Below, in pieces: positions 33,834 through 44,128 of a stretch of DNA of 64,000 nucleotides; the first letter of the stretch is position 1; every line of letters begins with the position of its first letter. The notes below the pieces were generated by a model. The model made no database searches. It saw only the letters and a list, made by a program, of their open reading frames with translations, and was not told the origin of the DNA. Source of the stretch: Thiobacillus denitrificans. GTDB lineage: Bacteria; Pseudomonadota; Gammaproteobacteria; Burkholderiales; Thiobacillaceae. The stretch is taken from contig NZ_LDUG01000007.1 of the NCBI RefSeq assembly GCF_001530125.1, positions 16,745-80,744 of the forward strand, given 5' to 3'. Both the position numbers and the translations under genes were made by a program.

Positions 33834-34187
33834 ATGGAAACCTTGTTCTGGATCGTTCACGTTATCGTTGCCATCACGGTCATCGCGCTGGTGCTGCTGC
33901 AGCATGGGAAAGGCGCGGACATGGGCGCGGCGTTTGGCGGCGGATCGTCCGGCAGCCTGTTCGGCGCGACCGGTTCTGCCAATTTTCTGAGCCGCAGCAC
34001 CGCCATCGTGGCGACCCTGTTTTTCCTGACCAGTCTGGGGCTGGCCTATTTCGGGCTGCAGCAGCACAAGCCGGCCGCCAGTGTGCTGGATCGCACATCG
34101 GTGCCGGCGACAGCGACGCAGCCCGCTGCGCCCGCACAAATTCCAGGCCAGGGCAACGGCTCGAAAGCGGGTGACATTCCGCAGTAA
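33834..34187 (+). CDS. secG: Preprotein translocase subunit SecG
   Basis: Small subunit of the SecYEG channel. 117 residues with two membrane segments ([20 protein letters not shown] and [20 protein letters not shown]) around the conserved [22 protein letters not shown] loop region; the C-terminus is an Ala/Pro-rich tail. ATG 33834 is 10 bases after tpiA. As in E. coli, a tRNA-Leu(GAG) gene follows. Confidence 0.95.
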   Translation: METLFWIVHVIVAITVIALVLLQHGKGADMGAAFGGGSSGSLFGATGSANFLSRSTAIVATLFFLTSLGLAYFGLQQHKPAASVLDRTSVPATATQPAAPAQIPGQGNGSKAGDIPQ

Positions 34188-34220
34188 ACCAGCAGAACAC
34201 ATTGGGGCGCAAGCCCTTTG

Positions 34221-34305
34221 GCCGACGTGGTGGAATTGGTAGACACGCTATCTTGAGGGGGTAGTGACCTAGGTCGTGCGAGTTCGAGTCTCGCCGTCGG
34301 CACCA
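34221..34305 (+). tRNA. tRNA-Leu (anticodon GAG)
   Basis: 85 bases with acceptor arms GCCGACG / CGTCGGC, discriminator A and an encoded CCA end. The anticodon arm is CTATC-TTGAGGG-GGTAG with GAG at 34255-34257. The variable arm is long, as expected for class II tRNA-Leu, and the T-arm carries GTTCGAGTC. Confidence 0.97.
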
Positions 34306-34385
34306 TCAAATTTCCTGATTCATTCATTAGCGTTCGCTATCGAATAAGCTTTTGATTTTTAAGACAAAAATACCAATTTTTCGGC

Positions 34386-34412
34386 TTGACAGTCGAGCCG
34401 CTCCGCTAATAA
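34386..34412 (+). promoter_or_regulatory. Candidate promoter of the nuo operon
   Basis: A perfect TTGACA at 34386-34391 is followed 15 bases later by TAATAA (34407-34412); the spacing is short, and ATAAAC at 17 bases is an alternative -10. It lies 53 bases before the nuoA start, in the 159-base gap after tRNA-Leu. No other structure is seen in that gap. Confidence 0.45.
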
Positions 34413-34464
34413 ACTCGGGTCATAATCACTCAATAGCCTGAAATAGGCATAACGGAGGACCCCG

Positions 34465-34821
34465 GTGCTGGAGAACTACCTCCCCATTCTGTTGTTCGTT
34501 CTGGTCGGGCTGGCCTTTGGTGTTGTCCCCATCGTTGCAGGCGGCCTGCTGGCGCCGAATCGCCCCGATAGCGAAAAACTCTCCCCCTACGAATGCGGCT
34601 TCGAGGCATTCGAGGATGCGCGCATGAAGTTCGATGTGCGCTATTACCTGGTAGCCATTCTTTTCATTCTGTTCGACCTGGAAATCGCCTTCCTCTTTCC
34701 CTGGGCCATTGTGCTTGAGGAAATCGGCCTGGCAGGTTTCCTTGCCATGATGATGTTCCTCGGCATCCTGGTGGTTGGTTTCATCTACGAATGGATGAAG
34801 GGGGCGCTGGAATGGGAGTAA
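34465..34821 (+). CDS. nuoA: NADH-quinone oxidoreductase subunit A
   Basis: Membrane-arm subunit of complex I, 118 residues, three membrane segments, with the conserved loop [22 protein letters not shown] (Cys in YECG). The start is GTG 34465, supported by GGAGGA 7 bases upstream. First of fourteen nuo genes in canonical order A to N, all on the plus strand and mostly overlapping. Confidence 0.97.
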   Translation: MLENYLPILLFVLVGLAFGVVPIVAGGLLAPNRPDSEKLSPYECGFEAFEDARMKFDVRYYLVAILFILFDLEIAFLFPWAIVLEEIGLAGFLAMMMFLGILVVGFIYEWMKGALEWE

Positions 34822-34870
34822 GGGTTTTGAACCCAGGGGCGTCAGTCAAGCTTGCCAGGAGGATCCGGTC

Positions 34871-35347
34871 ATGAGCATCGAAGGCGTTCTCGAGCAGGGC
34901 TTTGTCACCACCAAGGCCGATCAGCTGATCAACTACATGCGCACCGGCTCGATGTGGCCGATGACCTTTGGTCTGGCATGTTGCGCGGTGGAGATGATGC
35001 ACGCCGGCGCCGCGCGTTACGACCTCGACCGCTTCGGCATTGTGTTCCGTGGCAGCCCCCGGCAGTCCGACGTGATGATCGTGGCGGGCACGCTGTGCAA
35101 CAAAATGGCGCCCGCGTTGCGCAAGGTCTACGACCAGATGGCCGAGCCGCGCTGGGTGATTTCCATGGGCTCCTGCGCCAACGGCGGCGGCTATTACCAT
35201 TATTCGTATTCGGTGGTGCGGGGATGCGACCGCATCGTACCGGTCGACATCTATGTTCCCGGCTGCCCCCCCACCGCGGAGGCGCTGTTGTTCGGCATCA
35301 TCCAGCTGCAGAACAAGATCCGTCGCACCAACACCATCGCCCGCTGA
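34871..35347 (+). CDS. nuoB: NADH-quinone oxidoreductase subunit B
   Basis: Carries the terminal [4Fe-4S] cluster N2 next to the quinone site. 158 residues. The cluster ligands lie in LACCAVEMM (tandem Cys), [10 protein letters not shown] and [18 protein letters not shown] precedes ATG 34871. Confidence 0.98.
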   Translation: MSIEGVLEQGFVTTKADQLINYMRTGSMWPMTFGLACCAVEMMHAGAARYDLDRFGIVFRGSPRQSDVMIVAGTLCNKMAPALRKVYDQMAEPRWVISMGSCANGGGYYHYSYSVVRGCDRIVPVDIYVPGCPPTAEALLFGIIQLQNKIRRTNTIAR

Positions 35348-35353
35348 TTGCCC

Positions 35354-35968
35354 ATGCCCCAGACTGTGGAAGCTCTTTCTTTGTCGCTTGAAATGGTGCT
35401 AGGCGATGCGCTGGCGCAGTCGTTCGTTCGTTTGGACGAACTGACGCTGGTCATCAAGTCGCAGCATTACGAATCGGCGATGCGCACCCTGCGCGACCAT
35501 CCCGATTGCCGCTTCGATCAGCTGATCGACCTGTGCGGCATGGATTACTCAGGCTACGGTGCGGATGGTGGCAGCGACGGGTCGTGGGACGGCGCCCGCT
35601 TTGCCGTGGTGGTGCATCTGCTGTCGGTGTCGAGCAACCAGCGGGTGCGGGTGCGTGTATTTTGCCCCGAAGACGACCTGCCGGTGGTGGCCTCAATGGT
35701 CGACCTCTGGCCATCGGCCAACTGGTATGAGCGCGAAGCCTTCGACCTTTATGGCATCGTGTTTGAAGGCCATCCCGATCTGCGTCGCATTCTTACCGAC
35801 TACGGCTTTATCGGCCATCCGTTCCGCAAGGATTTCCCGCTCTCCGGCAACGTCGAGATGCGCTATGACCCAAGCCAGCAGCGGGTGATTTATCAGCCGG
35901 TGTCGATCGAGCCGCGCGAAATCGTGCCACGCATCGTGCGCGACGAAAGCTACGGAGATGTGCGCTGA
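35354..35968 (+). CDS. nuoC: NADH-quinone oxidoreductase subunit C
   Basis: Peripheral-arm 30-kDa subunit, 204 residues. The signature [21 protein letters not shown] and [19 protein letters not shown] are intact. It is a separate gene, not fused to nuoD as in E. coli. I take ATG 35354 rather than TTG 35348. Its TGA shares a base with an ATG that opens a duplicated copy of the nuoD start. Confidence 0.97.
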   Translation: MPQTVEALSLSLEMVLGDALAQSFVRLDELTLVIKSQHYESAMRTLRDHPDCRFDQLIDLCGMDYSGYGADGGSDGSWDGARFAVVVHLLSVSSNQRVRVRVFCPEDDLPVVASMVDLWPSANWYEREAFDLYGIVFEGHPDLRRILTDYGFIGHPFRKDFPLSGNVEMRYDPSQQRVIYQPVSIEPREIVPRIVRDESYGDVR

Positions 35969-36030
35969 TGGCCGAAATCCGTAACTACGCTAGATTAATG
36001 GGTGTTGTCCCGGAGTGTTCAAATGGCTGA
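35968..36030 (+). CDS. 20-codon leader ORF made from a duplicated nuoD start
   Basis: ATG 35968 opens [20 protein letters not shown], ending TGA at 36028-36030. Its first seven codons encode exactly the N-terminus of NuoD (MAEIRNY), differing from the true start at 36023 by two synonymous bases (GCC/GCT and CGT/CGG). The stop overlaps the nuoD start, so ribosomes leaving this ORF could re-initiate at nuoD. GGAG upstream lies 12 bases from the ATG, rather far. Whether it is translated is unknown. Confidence 0.5.
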   Translation: MAEIRNYARLMGVVPECSNG

Positions 36031-37276
36031 AATCCGGAACTACACGATGAACTTCGGTCCGCAGCATCCGGCGGCGCACGGCGTGCTGCGTCTGGTGCTG
36101 GAGCTCGACGGCGAAGTGATCCAGCGCGCCGATCCGCACATCGGCCTGCTGCATCGCGCCACCGAAAAGCTGGCCGAGCACAAGACCTTCATCCAGTCGG
36201 TTCCCTACATGGACCGCCTCGACTACGTGTCGATGATGGTCAACGAGCATGCCTACGTGATGGCGATCGAGAAGCTGCTGCAGATCGACGTCCCCGAGCG
36301 CGCGCAATACATCCGCGTGATGTTCGACGAGATCACCCGCGTGCTGAATCACCTGCTGTGGCTGGGCGCGCACGCGCTCGACGTCGGCGCGATGACGGTA
36401 TTCCTGTACGCCTTCCGCGAGCGCGAAGACCTGATGGACTGCTACGAGGCGGTCTCCGGTGCGCGCCTGCACGCGGCCTACTACCGTCCCGGCGGCGTCT
36501 ACCGCGACCTGCCCGACACGATGCCGCAGTACGCGGCGCAGCACACCCGCAACGAGGCGACGATGAAGTCGATGAACGCCAACCGCCAGGGTTCGCTGCT
36601 CGACTTCATCGAGGATTTTACCCAGCGCTTCCCGACCTATGTCGACGAGTACGAGACGCTGCTGACCGACAACCGCATCTGGAAGCAGCGCACCGTCGGC
36701 ATCGGCGTGGTGTCGCCCGAGCGCGCGCTGGCGCTGGGCTTTACCGGCCCGATGCTGCGCGGCTCCGGTGTCGAATGGGACCTGCGCAAGAAGCAGCCCT
36801 ACGAAGTCTACGACCGCATGGATTTCGACATTCCGGTCGGCACCAATGGCGACTGCTACGACCGCTATCTGGTGAGGGTCGAGGAAATGCGGCAGTCCAA
36901 TCGCATCATCAAGCAGTGTGTCGACTGGCTGCGCAAAAATCCGGGACCGGTCATCGTCGAGAACCACAAGGTCGCGCCGCCGTCACGGATCGACATGAAA
37001 CAGAACATGGAAGAGCTGATCCACCACTTCAAGCTTTTTACCGAAGGGATGCACGTGCCGGCGGGCGAAGCCTATGTTGGGGTGGAACACCCCAAGGGCG
37101 AGTTCGGCATTTATCTGGTGTCGGACGGTGCCAACAAACCCTATCGTCTGAAAATCCGCGCGCCGGGCTATGCACATCTGTCGGCGCTCGACGAAATGAG
37201 CCGTGGCCACATGATTGCCGACGTCGTCGCAATCATCGGCACGCAGGATATTGTTTTCGGGGAGATCGACCGCTGA
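36023..37276 (+). CDS. nuoD: NADH-quinone oxidoreductase subunit D
   Basis: 49-kDa subunit forming much of the quinone pocket, 417 residues, related to hydrogenase large subunits. [20 protein letters not shown], the quinone-site [25 protein letters not shown], and the C-terminal [27 protein letters not shown] are intact. I choose ATG 36023, with GGAG 7 bases upstream; a decoy copy of the start lies 55 bases earlier. Confidence 0.97.
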   Translation: MAEIRNYTMNFGPQHPAAHGVLRLVLELDGEVIQRADPHIGLLHRATEKLAEHKTFIQSVPYMDRLDYVSMMVNEHAYVMAIEKLLQIDVPERAQYIRVMFDEITRVLNHLLWLGAHALDVGAMTVFLYAFREREDLMDCYEAVSGARLHAAYYRPGGVYRDLPDTMPQYAAQHTRNEATMKSMNANRQGSLLDFIEDFTQRFPTYVDEYETLLTDNRIWKQRTVGIGVVSPERALALGFTGPMLRGSGVEWDLRKKQPYEVYDRMDFDIPVGTNGDCYDRYLVRVEEMRQSNRIIKQCVDWLRKNPGPVIVENHKVAPPSRIDMKQNMEELIHHFKLFTEGMHVPAGEAYVGVEHPKGEFGIYLVSDGANKPYRLKIRAPGYAHLSALDEMSRGHMIADVVAIIGTQDIVFGEIDR

Positions 37277-37779
37277 TGGCCAATCCCAATCTGAACGACA
37301 GCCTTCCGCTGAGTGCTGAATCGCTTGCGCTGATCGATGTGGAGGTCGCCAAATATCCGGCCGACCAGAAGCAGTCCGCCGTGATGAGCGCGCTGCGCAT
37401 CGCCCAGTCTGAAAAAGACTGGCTCAAGCCTGAAACCATTGAATACGTTGCGGCATATCTCGATATGCCCGCGATTGCCGCGTATGAGGTCGCCACCTTT
37501 TACAACATGTACGACACCCAGCCGGTGGGGCGGCACAAGATCACCCTGTGCACCAATCTGCCGTGCGTACTGATGGGCGCGAACAAGATTGCCGCGCATC
37601 TCAAGGACAAGCTCGGCATTGATTTCGGCGAAACCACCGAGGACGGCCGCTATACGCTGAAGGAAGGCGAGTGCATGGGCGCCTGCGGCGATGCGCCGAT
37701 GTGCCTCCACAACAACCATGCCATGCACACGCATCTCACCCCCGACAAGGTGGATGAATTGCTGGATGAACTGAAATGA
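37276..37779 (+). CDS. nuoE: NADH-quinone oxidoreductase subunit E
   Basis: 24-kDa subunit with a thioredoxin-fold [2Fe-2S] cluster (N1a). 167 residues. Cluster ligands are in CTNLPC and CMGACGDAP. The helical N-terminal part has [23 protein letters not shown] 37276 overlaps the nuoD TGA; the frame open further upstream is a shadow of nuoD. Confidence 0.97.
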   Translation: MANPNLNDSLPLSAESLALIDVEVAKYPADQKQSAVMSALRIAQSEKDWLKPETIEYVAAYLDMPAIAAYEVATFYNMYDTQPVGRHKITLCTNLPCVLMGANKIAAHLKDKLGIDFGETTEDGRYTLKEGECMGACGDAPMCLHNNHAMHTHLTPDKVDELLDELK

Positions 37780-39068
37780 GCCTGCTGGCGCCCACCCCAC
37801 AGGTCTGCAGCTGGACGCAGGCGCTCGACAACCCGGGCTCGCTCGCGACCTATGTCGCAAACGGCGGCTATCAGGCGCTGCGCCGTGTGATCACGGAACA
37901 GGTTTCCGGCGACGACATCATCGCCGAACTCAAGACCAGCGCGCTGCGCGGACGCGGCGGCGCGGGCTTCCCCACGGGCCTCAAGTGGAGCTTCATGCCG
38001 CGCGCGTTCGCCGGCGACAAGTACATTGTCTGCAACAGCGACGAGGGCGAGCCGGGCACCTTCAAGGACCGCGACATCCTGCGCTACAACCCGCACCAGC
38101 TGATCGAGGGCATGGCGATCGCCGGCTACGTGCTGGGCGCGCGCGTCGGCTACAACTACATCCACGGCGAGATTTTCGATTGCTACCAGATATTCGAGGC
38201 CGCGCTGAAGGAAGCGCGTGACGCCGGCTATCTGGGCGACAAGCTGTTCGGCACCGACTTCTGCTTCCAGTTGCATGCGCACGCAGGTTATGGCGCCTAC
38301 ATCTGCGGCGAGGAAACCGCGCTGCTCGAATCCCTCGAGGGCAAGAAGGGCCAGCCGCGCTTCAAGCCGCCATTTCCGGCAAGCTTCGGCCTCTACGGCA
38401 AGCCCACGACCATCAACAATACCGAGACACTCGCTAGCGTGCCGTGGATCATGCAGCACGGCGGCCAGGCATTTCTTGAACTCGGCAAACCCAACAACGG
38501 CGGCTCCAAGCTGTTCTCGGTCTCGGGCCACGTCAACAAGCCAGGCAACTTCGAAGTGCCGCTCGGCACGCCGTTTGCCAAGCTGCTGGAGATGGCGGGC
38601 GGGGTGCGCAGCGGCCACAAACTGAAAGCCGTGATTCCCGGCGGCTCGTCGGCACCGGTACTGCCGGCCGACATCATGATGGACTGCACCATGGACTTTG
38701 ACTCCGTCGCCAAGGCCGGATCCATGCTGGGCTCGGGCGCGGTCATTGTGATGGATGAAACCGTCTGCATGGTGCGTGCGCTGGAGCGGCTTTCCTATTT
38801 TTATTTCGAGGAATCGTGCGGCCAGTGCACGCCATGCCGCGAAGGCACCGGCTGGATGTATCGCATCATTCACCGCATCGAACACGGGCAGGGCAAGCCG
38901 GAAGACATCGAATTGCTCAACAGTGTCGCGGGCCGAATCGGCGGTCACACCATCTGCGCGCTGGGCGACGCGGCAGCGATGCCGGTGCAAAGCTTCCTCA
39001 AGCATTTTGGCCACGAGTTCGAGCATCACGTCGAACACAAGCGCTGCATGGACGGAACGGAGCAGTAA
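37776..39068 (+). CDS. nuoF: NADH-quinone oxidoreductase subunit F
   Basis: 51-kDa subunit with FMN, the NADH site and a [4Fe-4S] cluster (N3). 430 residues. [16 protein letters not shown] and the [15 protein letters not shown] segment bind FMN/NADH, and [14 protein letters not shown] with a downstream Cys in [12 protein letters not shown] binds the cluster. Overlaps nuoE by four bases. Confidence 0.98.
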   Translation: MSLLAPTPQVCSWTQALDNPGSLATYVANGGYQALRRVITEQVSGDDIIAELKTSALRGRGGAGFPTGLKWSFMPRAFAGDKYIVCNSDEGEPGTFKDRDILRYNPHQLIEGMAIAGYVLGARVGYNYIHGEIFDCYQIFEAALKEARDAGYLGDKLFGTDFCFQLHAHAGYGAYICGEETALLESLEGKKGQPRFKPPFPASFGLYGKPTTINNTETLASVPWIMQHGGQAFLELGKPNNGGSKLFSVSGHVNKPGNFEVPLGTPFAKLLEMAGGVRSGHKLKAVIPGGSSAPVLPADIMMDCTMDFDSVAKAGSMLGSGAVIVMDETVCMVRALERLSYFYFEESCGQCTPCREGTGWMYRIIHRIEHGQGKPEDIELLNSVAGRIGGHTICALGDAAAMPVQSFLKHFGHEFEHHVEHKRCMDGTEQ

Positions 39069-39070
39069 GA

Positions 39071-41425
39071 ATGGCCACGCTCAATATCGAAATCGACGGC
39101 CGCACGCTTCAGGTTGAAAGCGGCGACACCATCATGGATGCGGCGAATGCGGCCGGCATTACGATCCCGCATTTCTGTTATCACAAGAAGCTGTCGATCG
39201 CTGCCAACTGCCGTATGTGCCTGGTGCAGGTGGAGAAGGCGCCGAAGCCGCTGCCCGCCTGCGCCACCCCGGTGACTGAGGGTATGAAGGTGCATACGCG
39301 TTCGGAATACGCGATCAATGCACAGAAAAGCGTGATGGAATTCCTGCTCATCAACCATCCGCTCGACTGCCCAATCTGCGACCAGGGCGGCGAATGCACG
39401 CTGCAGGATCTGGCGGTAGGCTACGGCGGCTCGTCGTCGCGCTACCAGGAAATCAAGCGTGTGGTGCGCGAGAAAAACCTCGGCCCGCTGATCGCCACCG
39501 ACATGACGCGCTGCATCCACTGCAGCCGCTGCGTGCGCTTCGGCCAGGAAATCGCCGGCGTGATGGAACTCGGCATGGCCGGGCGCGGCGAGCATGTCGA
39601 AGTGATGCCCTTCCTGGAAAATCAGGTGGCGTCCGAACTGTCTGGCAATGTCATCGACCTGTGTCCGGTGGGCGCGCTGACCAGCAAGCCCTTCCGCTAC
39701 TCCGCCCGCACCTGGGAGCTGTCGCGCCGCCCCTCGATCAGCCCGCACGACAGCCTCGGCTCCAACCTTGAAGTCCACGTCAAGGACAACAAGGTAATGC
39801 GTGTGCTGCCGCGCGAGAACGAAGACGTCAACGAATGCTGGCTGGCTGACCGCGACCGCTTCTCCTACGAAGGCCTCAACACGGCCGAGCGTCTGACCCG
39901 GCCGATGCTCAAGCACGACGGCCAGTGGGTAGAAGCCACCTGGCAGGCAGCGCTCGAATTGGTCGCGAACAAATTGAAAGCCATCCCTGCCGACCAGATC
40001 GGTGCGCTGTCGACGCCGTACCGTCCGGCGGAAGAATTGTTCCTGCTGCAGAAGCTGATGCGCGGACTGGGCAGCGGCAACGTCGACCACCGCCTGAGGC
40101 AGTCGGACTTCTCGCTTGACGACAAGGCGCACGGCGGTTTCTGGCTCGGTATGCCGGTGACCTACATGTCGCGCCTCAAGCGCATGCTGGTGGTGGGTTC
40201 GAATCTCAGAAAAGACCACCCGCTGATGGCACATCGCATCCGTGAATCGGTGCGCTGGTACGGCCAGCTCAATCTCATCAACGCGGCGGAAGACGAATTC
40301 CTCGGCAAGGTGCACGCCAAGCGCATCGTCGCGCCGTCGCAGCTTGCCGCTGCGCTCGCCGGCGTGTGTCGTGCGCTGGCCGAGCTGAAAAACCTGCCGC
40401 TGCCCGCTATTGCCGCACACGGCATTGTCGACGACACCGCGAAGAAGATGGCTGATAGCCTCGCAGGCGGCGAAACCCGCGCGGTCTTCCTCGGCAACAT
40501 GGCGCAGCATCATTCCAGCTATGGGCAGATCCACGCGCTGGCGCAGGAAGTGGCGAAGCTCGCCGGCGCGAGTTTCGGCGTGCTGGGCGAGGCTGCCAAC
40601 AGCGTCGGGGCGGTGGCGGTCGGCGCGATTCCGGGCTGCGGCCCGCTCGGGCAGCCAGCCGTCAAGGGGCTGAACGCGCAACAGATGCTGGCCAATCCCT
40701 TGCGCGCCTATCTGCTGCTGGGGGTCGAAGCCGAACTCGATACCCACGATCCGGTGTCGGCGATGGCCAGCATCAACGCCGCGGAATTCGTCGTGGTGAT
40801 GTCGCCCTACAAGGGCATGTCGCTCGACTATGCCGACGTGCTGCTGCCGATTGCGCCGTGGACCGAAACCTCGGGCACCTTCATCAATACCGAAGGCCGC
40901 GTGCAGAGCTTCGGCGCCGTGGTCAAGCCGCTAGGCGAGACCCGCCCGGCGTGGAAGGTGCTGCGCGTGCTGGGCAATCTGCTGGGACTGGCCGGTTTCG
41001 ATCACAACGACTCGAAGGACGTGCTGCGCGACGCGATCGGCGATACCCCCACAGGCAGCGTCCAGGCCTTCCTCAATAATGAAGTCAGTGGCGTGACGGT
41101 GGCACCACCCCAGACGCACGAAGGCCTGGAGCGCGTCGCCGAGGTGCCGATTTACCAGACCGACGCCGTGGTGCGCCGCTCGCCCTCGCTGCAGATGACG
41201 CAGGATGCCACGCTGCCGGTGGCGCGCATGCACAGCCGCCTGATCGCGAAGCTGGGTCTCACGGAAAACGGTCGTGTCTCGGTGCGCCAAACGGCTTGCG
41301 CGCTGACCCTCAAGGTGCAGCGCGACGACCTGCTGCCCGATACCTGCGTGCGAATCCCCAGCGGCCATCCGCTGACAGCGGGGCTGGGTCCGATGTTCGG
41401 CCCGATCACGGCGGAGTCAGTCTGA
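39071..41425 (+). CDS. nuoG: NADH-quinone oxidoreductase subunit G
   Basis: 75-kDa subunit, 784 residues. The N-terminal [2Fe-2S] domain has [15 protein letters not shown], then the His/Cys [4Fe-4S] site [14 protein letters not shown] and the ferredoxin-like [16 protein letters not shown]; the rest is a molybdopterin-oxidoreductase-like domain without evident cofactor function. ATG 39071 follows nuoF by two bases. Overlaps nuoH by three bases. Confidence 0.97.
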   Translation: MATLNIEIDGRTLQVESGDTIMDAANAAGITIPHFCYHKKLSIAANCRMCLVQVEKAPKPLPACATPVTEGMKVHTRSEYAINAQKSVMEFLLINHPLDCPICDQGGECTLQDLAVGYGGSSSRYQEIKRVVREKNLGPLIATDMTRCIHCSRCVRFGQEIAGVMELGMAGRGEHVEVMPFLENQVASELSGNVIDLCPVGALTSKPFRYSARTWELSRRPSISPHDSLGSNLEVHVKDNKVMRVLPRENEDVNECWLADRDRFSYEGLNTAERLTRPMLKHDGQWVEATWQAALELVANKLKAIPADQIGALSTPYRPAEELFLLQKLMRGLGSGNVDHRLRQSDFSLDDKAHGGFWLGMPVTYMSRLKRMLVVGSNLRKDHPLMAHRIRESVRWYGQLNLINAAEDEFLGKVHAKRIVAPSQLAAALAGVCRALAELKNLPLPAIAAHGIVDDTAKKMADSLAGGETRAVFLGNMAQHHSSYGQIHALAQEVAKLAGASFGVLGEAANSVGAVAVGAIPGCGPLGQPAVKGLNAQQMLANPLRAYLLLGVEAELDTHDPVSAMASINAAEFVVVMSPYKGMSLDYADVLLPIAPWTETSGTFINTEGRVQSFGAVVKPLGETRPAWKVLRVLGNLLGLAGFDHNDSKDVLRDAIGDTPTGSVQAFLNNEVSGVTVAPPQTHEGLERVAEVPIYQTDAVVRRSPSLQMTQDATLPVARMHSRLIAKLGLTENGRVSVRQTACALTLKVQRDDLLPDTCVRIPSGHPLTAGLGPMFGPITAESV

Positions 41426-42441
41426 TGGAGAGCGTGGGCATGGACTGGACCGCCATTCAAACCGTCGTCTGGACGCTGATCAAGATCATGGCACTGGTGA
41501 TGCCTCTGATGCTGGGCGTGGCCTATCTCACCTACGCCGAAAGAAAAATCATCGGCTGGATGCAAGTGCGCATCGGTCCCAACCGCGTCGGCTTCCTGGG
41601 CCTGCTGCAGCCGATTGCCGACGGTCTCAAGCTGTTGATGAAGGAAATCATCATTCCTGCCGGCGCCAACCGCGGATTGTTCATCCTCGGCCCCATTCTG
41701 GTCATCGCACCGGCGCTGGCGGCGTGGGCGGTGATTCCGTTCACCGATACGCTGGTTCTGGCCAACATCAACGCCGGCCTGCTGTATGTGATGGCGATCA
41801 CCTCGATGGGGGTGTATGGCGTCATCATCGCGGGTTGGGCGTCCAATTCAAAATATGCCTTCCTAGGCGCGATGCGTTCGGCGGCGCAGATCGTGTCGTA
41901 TGAAATCGCCATGGGCTTCGCACTGGTCGGCGTGCTGATGGCGGCGCAGAGCCTTAACCTCATCGACATCGTGCAGGGCCAGTCGGGCGGTCTGCATCAG
42001 TGGTACATCTGGCCGCTGTTCCCGCTGTTCGTGGTGTATCTGATCGCCGGCGTGGCCGAAATCAACCGCGCGCCATTTGACGTCGCCGAGGGCGAATCCG
42101 AGATCGTTGCCGGCTTTCATGTGGAATATTCCGGCATGGCATTCGCCGTGTTCTTCCTCGCCGAATACGCCAACATGATCCTGGTGGCGACGTTGACGAG
42201 CCTGTTGTTCCTTGGCGGCTGGCAGTCTCCGGTCCCCTTCCTGCCCGACAGCATCGTCTGGTTGTTCTTCAAGATCGGCTTCGTGCTGTTCCTGTTTCTG
42301 TGGTTCCGCGCCACCTTCCCGCGCTATCGCTACGACCAGATCATGCGTCTGGGCTGGAAGGTGTTCATTCCCATTACCATCGCCTGGATCGTCGTCGTCG
42401 GCGGCATGATGCAGACGCCGTATGGTTACCTCTTCCATTGA
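41425..42441 (+). CDS. nuoH: NADH-quinone oxidoreductase subunit H
   Basis: Membrane subunit that forms the quinone chamber at the arm junction. 338 residues, about eight membrane segments. [19 protein letters not shown], the conserved acidic loop [20 protein letters not shown], and [20 protein letters not shown] are intact. ATG 41425 overlaps the nuoG stop. An inserted repeat element separates it from nuoI. Confidence 0.97.
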   Translation: MESVGMDWTAIQTVVWTLIKIMALVMPLMLGVAYLTYAERKIIGWMQVRIGPNRVGFLGLLQPIADGLKLLMKEIIIPAGANRGLFILGPILVIAPALAAWAVIPFTDTLVLANINAGLLYVMAITSMGVYGVIIAGWASNSKYAFLGAMRSAAQIVSYEIAMGFALVGVLMAAQSLNLIDIVQGQSGGLHQWYIWPLFPLFVVYLIAGVAEINRAPFDVAEGESEIVAGFHVEYSGMAFAVFFLAEYANMILVATLTSLLFLGGWQSPVPFLPDSIVWLFFKIGFVLFLFLWFRATFPRYRYDQIMRLGWKVFIPITIAWIVVVGGMMQTPYGYLFH

Positions 42442-42448
42442 GCGCGCC

Positions 42449-42685
42449 ATGATCCTAAAAACCGCAGTTGACCGCTTATCATGTTTCAAAGGCCATATGA
42501 AAATTGAGCTTCGTGCCTTCGATGCAGTGTGCCCTTTAGGTGAGTTCACTACGCACTCGCTGGCACGTCCAGTCAAGCGCCTTGCTTTGTCGCTCCTCCT
42601 TGCCTACCCCGGTAGACAGCGTCATCGCTTCGCGCCAGCCACTCGCCTGAACGCGCCATCGAGTGCGTCCAACTACGGTTTCTAG
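42449..42685 (+). CDS. 78-codon frame across the element, from the displaced nuoI start
   Basis: Reading from the left ATG of the element (the position of the original nuoI start), the frame stays open for 78 codons ([20 protein letters not shown] and on, ending SSASNYGF) and stops at TAG 42683-42685, one base before the nuoI ATG. The peptide has no recognisable domain. It may only be a translated spacer that delivers ribosomes to nuoI. A minus-strand frame through the same DNA is also open, so coding cannot be claimed for either strand. Confidence 0.35.
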   Translation: MILKTAVDRLSCFKGHMKIELRAFDAVCPLGEFTTHSLARPVKRLALSLLLAYPGRQRHRFAPATRLNAPSSASNYGF

Positions 42686-42690
42686 GATGA
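42449..42690. mobile_element. MITE-like insertion on the nuoI start codon
   Basis: The bases CCTAAAAACCGCAGTTG (42454-42470) and the reverse complement of 42670-42686 agree at 15 of 17 positions. ATGA stands on both sides (42449-42452 and 42687-42690), as a target-site duplication would. Without the element nuoI would begin 8 bases after nuoH, the spacing expected in this operon. No transposase is inside. The CCTA-type end with a short duplication is reminiscent of IS1380-type ends, but this is a guess. Confidence 0.75.
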
Positions 42691-43175
42691 AACGGATCAC
42701 CCAATTCTTCGGCAGCCTGCTTTTGATCGAACTGCTGCGCGGCATGATGCTCACCGGCCGCAATATGTTCGCGCGCAAGATCACAGTGCAGTTCCCCGAA
42801 GAGAAAACCCCGCAGTCGCCACGTTTCCGTGGGCTGCACGCGCTGCGCCGCTACCCCAACGGCGAGGAGCGTTGCATCGCCTGCAAGCTGTGCGAAGCCG
42901 TTTGCCCGGCGCTGGCTATCACCATCGAGTCGGAGAAGCGCGATGACGGCACCCGCCGCACCACACGCTACGACATCGATCTCACCAAGTGCATCTTCTG
43001 CGGTTTTTGCGAAGAAGCCTGTCCGGTGGATGCCATCGTCGAGACGCGCATCCTGGAATACCACGGTGAAAAACGCGGTGACCTGTATTACACCAAGCCC
43101 ATGCTGCACGCCATCGGCGATCAGAACGAAGAACAAATCGCAAAAGACCGCGCGGCCGACGCAAAGTACCGCTGA
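42687..43175 (+). CDS. nuoI: NADH-quinone oxidoreductase subunit I
   Basis: 23-kDa subunit with two [4Fe-4S] clusters (N6a, N6b). 162 residues. The motifs [12 protein letters not shown] and [12 protein letters not shown] are intact, and the N-terminal amphipathic helix [19 protein letters not shown] is normal. The start ATG 42687 is regenerated at the right edge of the inserted element; there is no good Shine-Dalgarno before it, only a weak ACGG. Confidence 0.96.
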   Translation: MKRITQFFGSLLLIELLRGMMLTGRNMFARKITVQFPEEKTPQSPRFRGLHALRRYPNGEERCIACKLCEAVCPALAITIESEKRDDGTRRTTRYDIDLTKCIFCGFCEEACPVDAIVETRILEYHGEKRGDLYYTKPMLHAIGDQNEEQIAKDRAADAKYR

Positions 43176-43199
43176 CGCCGAGCCTTAATCACGATAAAC

Positions 43200-43826
43200 A
43201 TGACCTATACGACCGCGATTTTCTATTTCTTCGCCGCCATCCTGGTGTTTGCCGGGCTGCGCGTGATCACCGCGCGCAACCCGGTGCACGCAGCCCTTTT
43301 TCTGGTGCTGGCATTCTTCACCGCAGCCGGCCTGTGGATACTGCTGGAGGCCGAATTCCTCGCCATCACCCTGGTGCTGGTCTATGTCGGCGCGGTGATG
43401 GTGCTGTTCCTGTTCGTGGTAATGATGCTCGACATCAACCTGGACAAACTGCGTGAGGGCTTCTGGGATTACCTGCCGATCGCGGGATTCGTCTCGGTCT
43501 TGCTGATGATCGAAATGGCGCTGATCCTCGGCAGCCGCCATTTCGGGCTCGATGTGATGGCCACGCCCGAGGCGCACCCGGCGGATTACAGCAATACCAA
43601 GGAGCTTGGGCGGCTGCTGTATACCGACTACATCTACGCGTTCGAGCTGGCCGCGGTGATCCTGCTGGTGGCGATCGTCGCCGCCATCGCACTGACGTTG
43701 CGCCGTCGCAAGGACAGCAAATACATCAACCCTGCCGAGCAGGTCAAGGTCAAGCGCAATGACCGGCTGCGCATTATCAAAATGAAAGCCACGCAGAAGC
43801 CGGGCGCAGGGGAGGGCGGCGCATGA
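43200..43826 (+). CDS. nuoJ: NADH-quinone oxidoreductase subunit J
   Basis: Membrane subunit of 208 residues with five membrane segments. The conserved [16 protein letters not shown] and [20 protein letters not shown] (the pi-bulge helix region) are present. The C-terminal 30 residues are basic and cytoplasmic. Overlaps nuoK by four bases. Confidence 0.96.
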   Translation: MTYTTAIFYFFAAILVFAGLRVITARNPVHAALFLVLAFFTAAGLWILLEAEFLAITLVLVYVGAVMVLFLFVVMMLDINLDKLREGFWDYLPIAGFVSVLLMIEMALILGSRHFGLDVMATPEAHPADYSNTKELGRLLYTDYIYAFELAAVILLVAIVAAIALTLRRRKDSKYINPAEQVKVKRNDRLRIIKMKATQKPGAGEGGA

Positions 43827-44128
43827 TTTCCTTATCGCATTACCTGGTGCTGGGCGGCATCCTGTTCGCCATCAGCGTGCTGGGCATCTTCCTCAACCGC
43901 AAGAACGTGATCATCATCTTGATGGCGATCGAACTGATGCTGCTTGCGGTGAACATGAACTTCATCGCGTTTTCGCATTATCTGGGCGACATCCACGGCC
44001 AGATCTTCGTCTTCTTCATCCTTACCGTTGCCGCGGCGGAATCCGCCATCGGCCTGGCGATCCTGGTGGTGCTGTTCCGCAACCTGCACACCATCAACGT
44101 CGATGACCTCGACCATCTGAAAGGTTGA
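43823..44128 (+). CDS. nuoK: NADH-quinone oxidoreductase subunit K
   Basis: Three-helix antiporter-like subunit, 101 residues. Both buried glutamates are visible, one in [12 protein letters not shown] and one in [13 protein letters not shown]. Overlaps nuoJ and nuoL. Confidence 0.97.
   Translation: MISLSHYLVLGGILFAISVLGIFLNRKNVIIILMAIELMLLAVNMNFIAFSHYLGDIHGQIFVFFILTVAAAESAIGLAILVVLFRNLHTINVDDLDHLKG

Noticed and set aside
42536..42784. 82-codon minus-strand frame across the nuoI insertion
   Set aside because: It looks protein-like in part ([20 protein letters not shown]), but it overlaps nuoI and lies mostly inside an inverted-repeat element; it may be a relic from the parent transposon, and I cannot support it as a gene.
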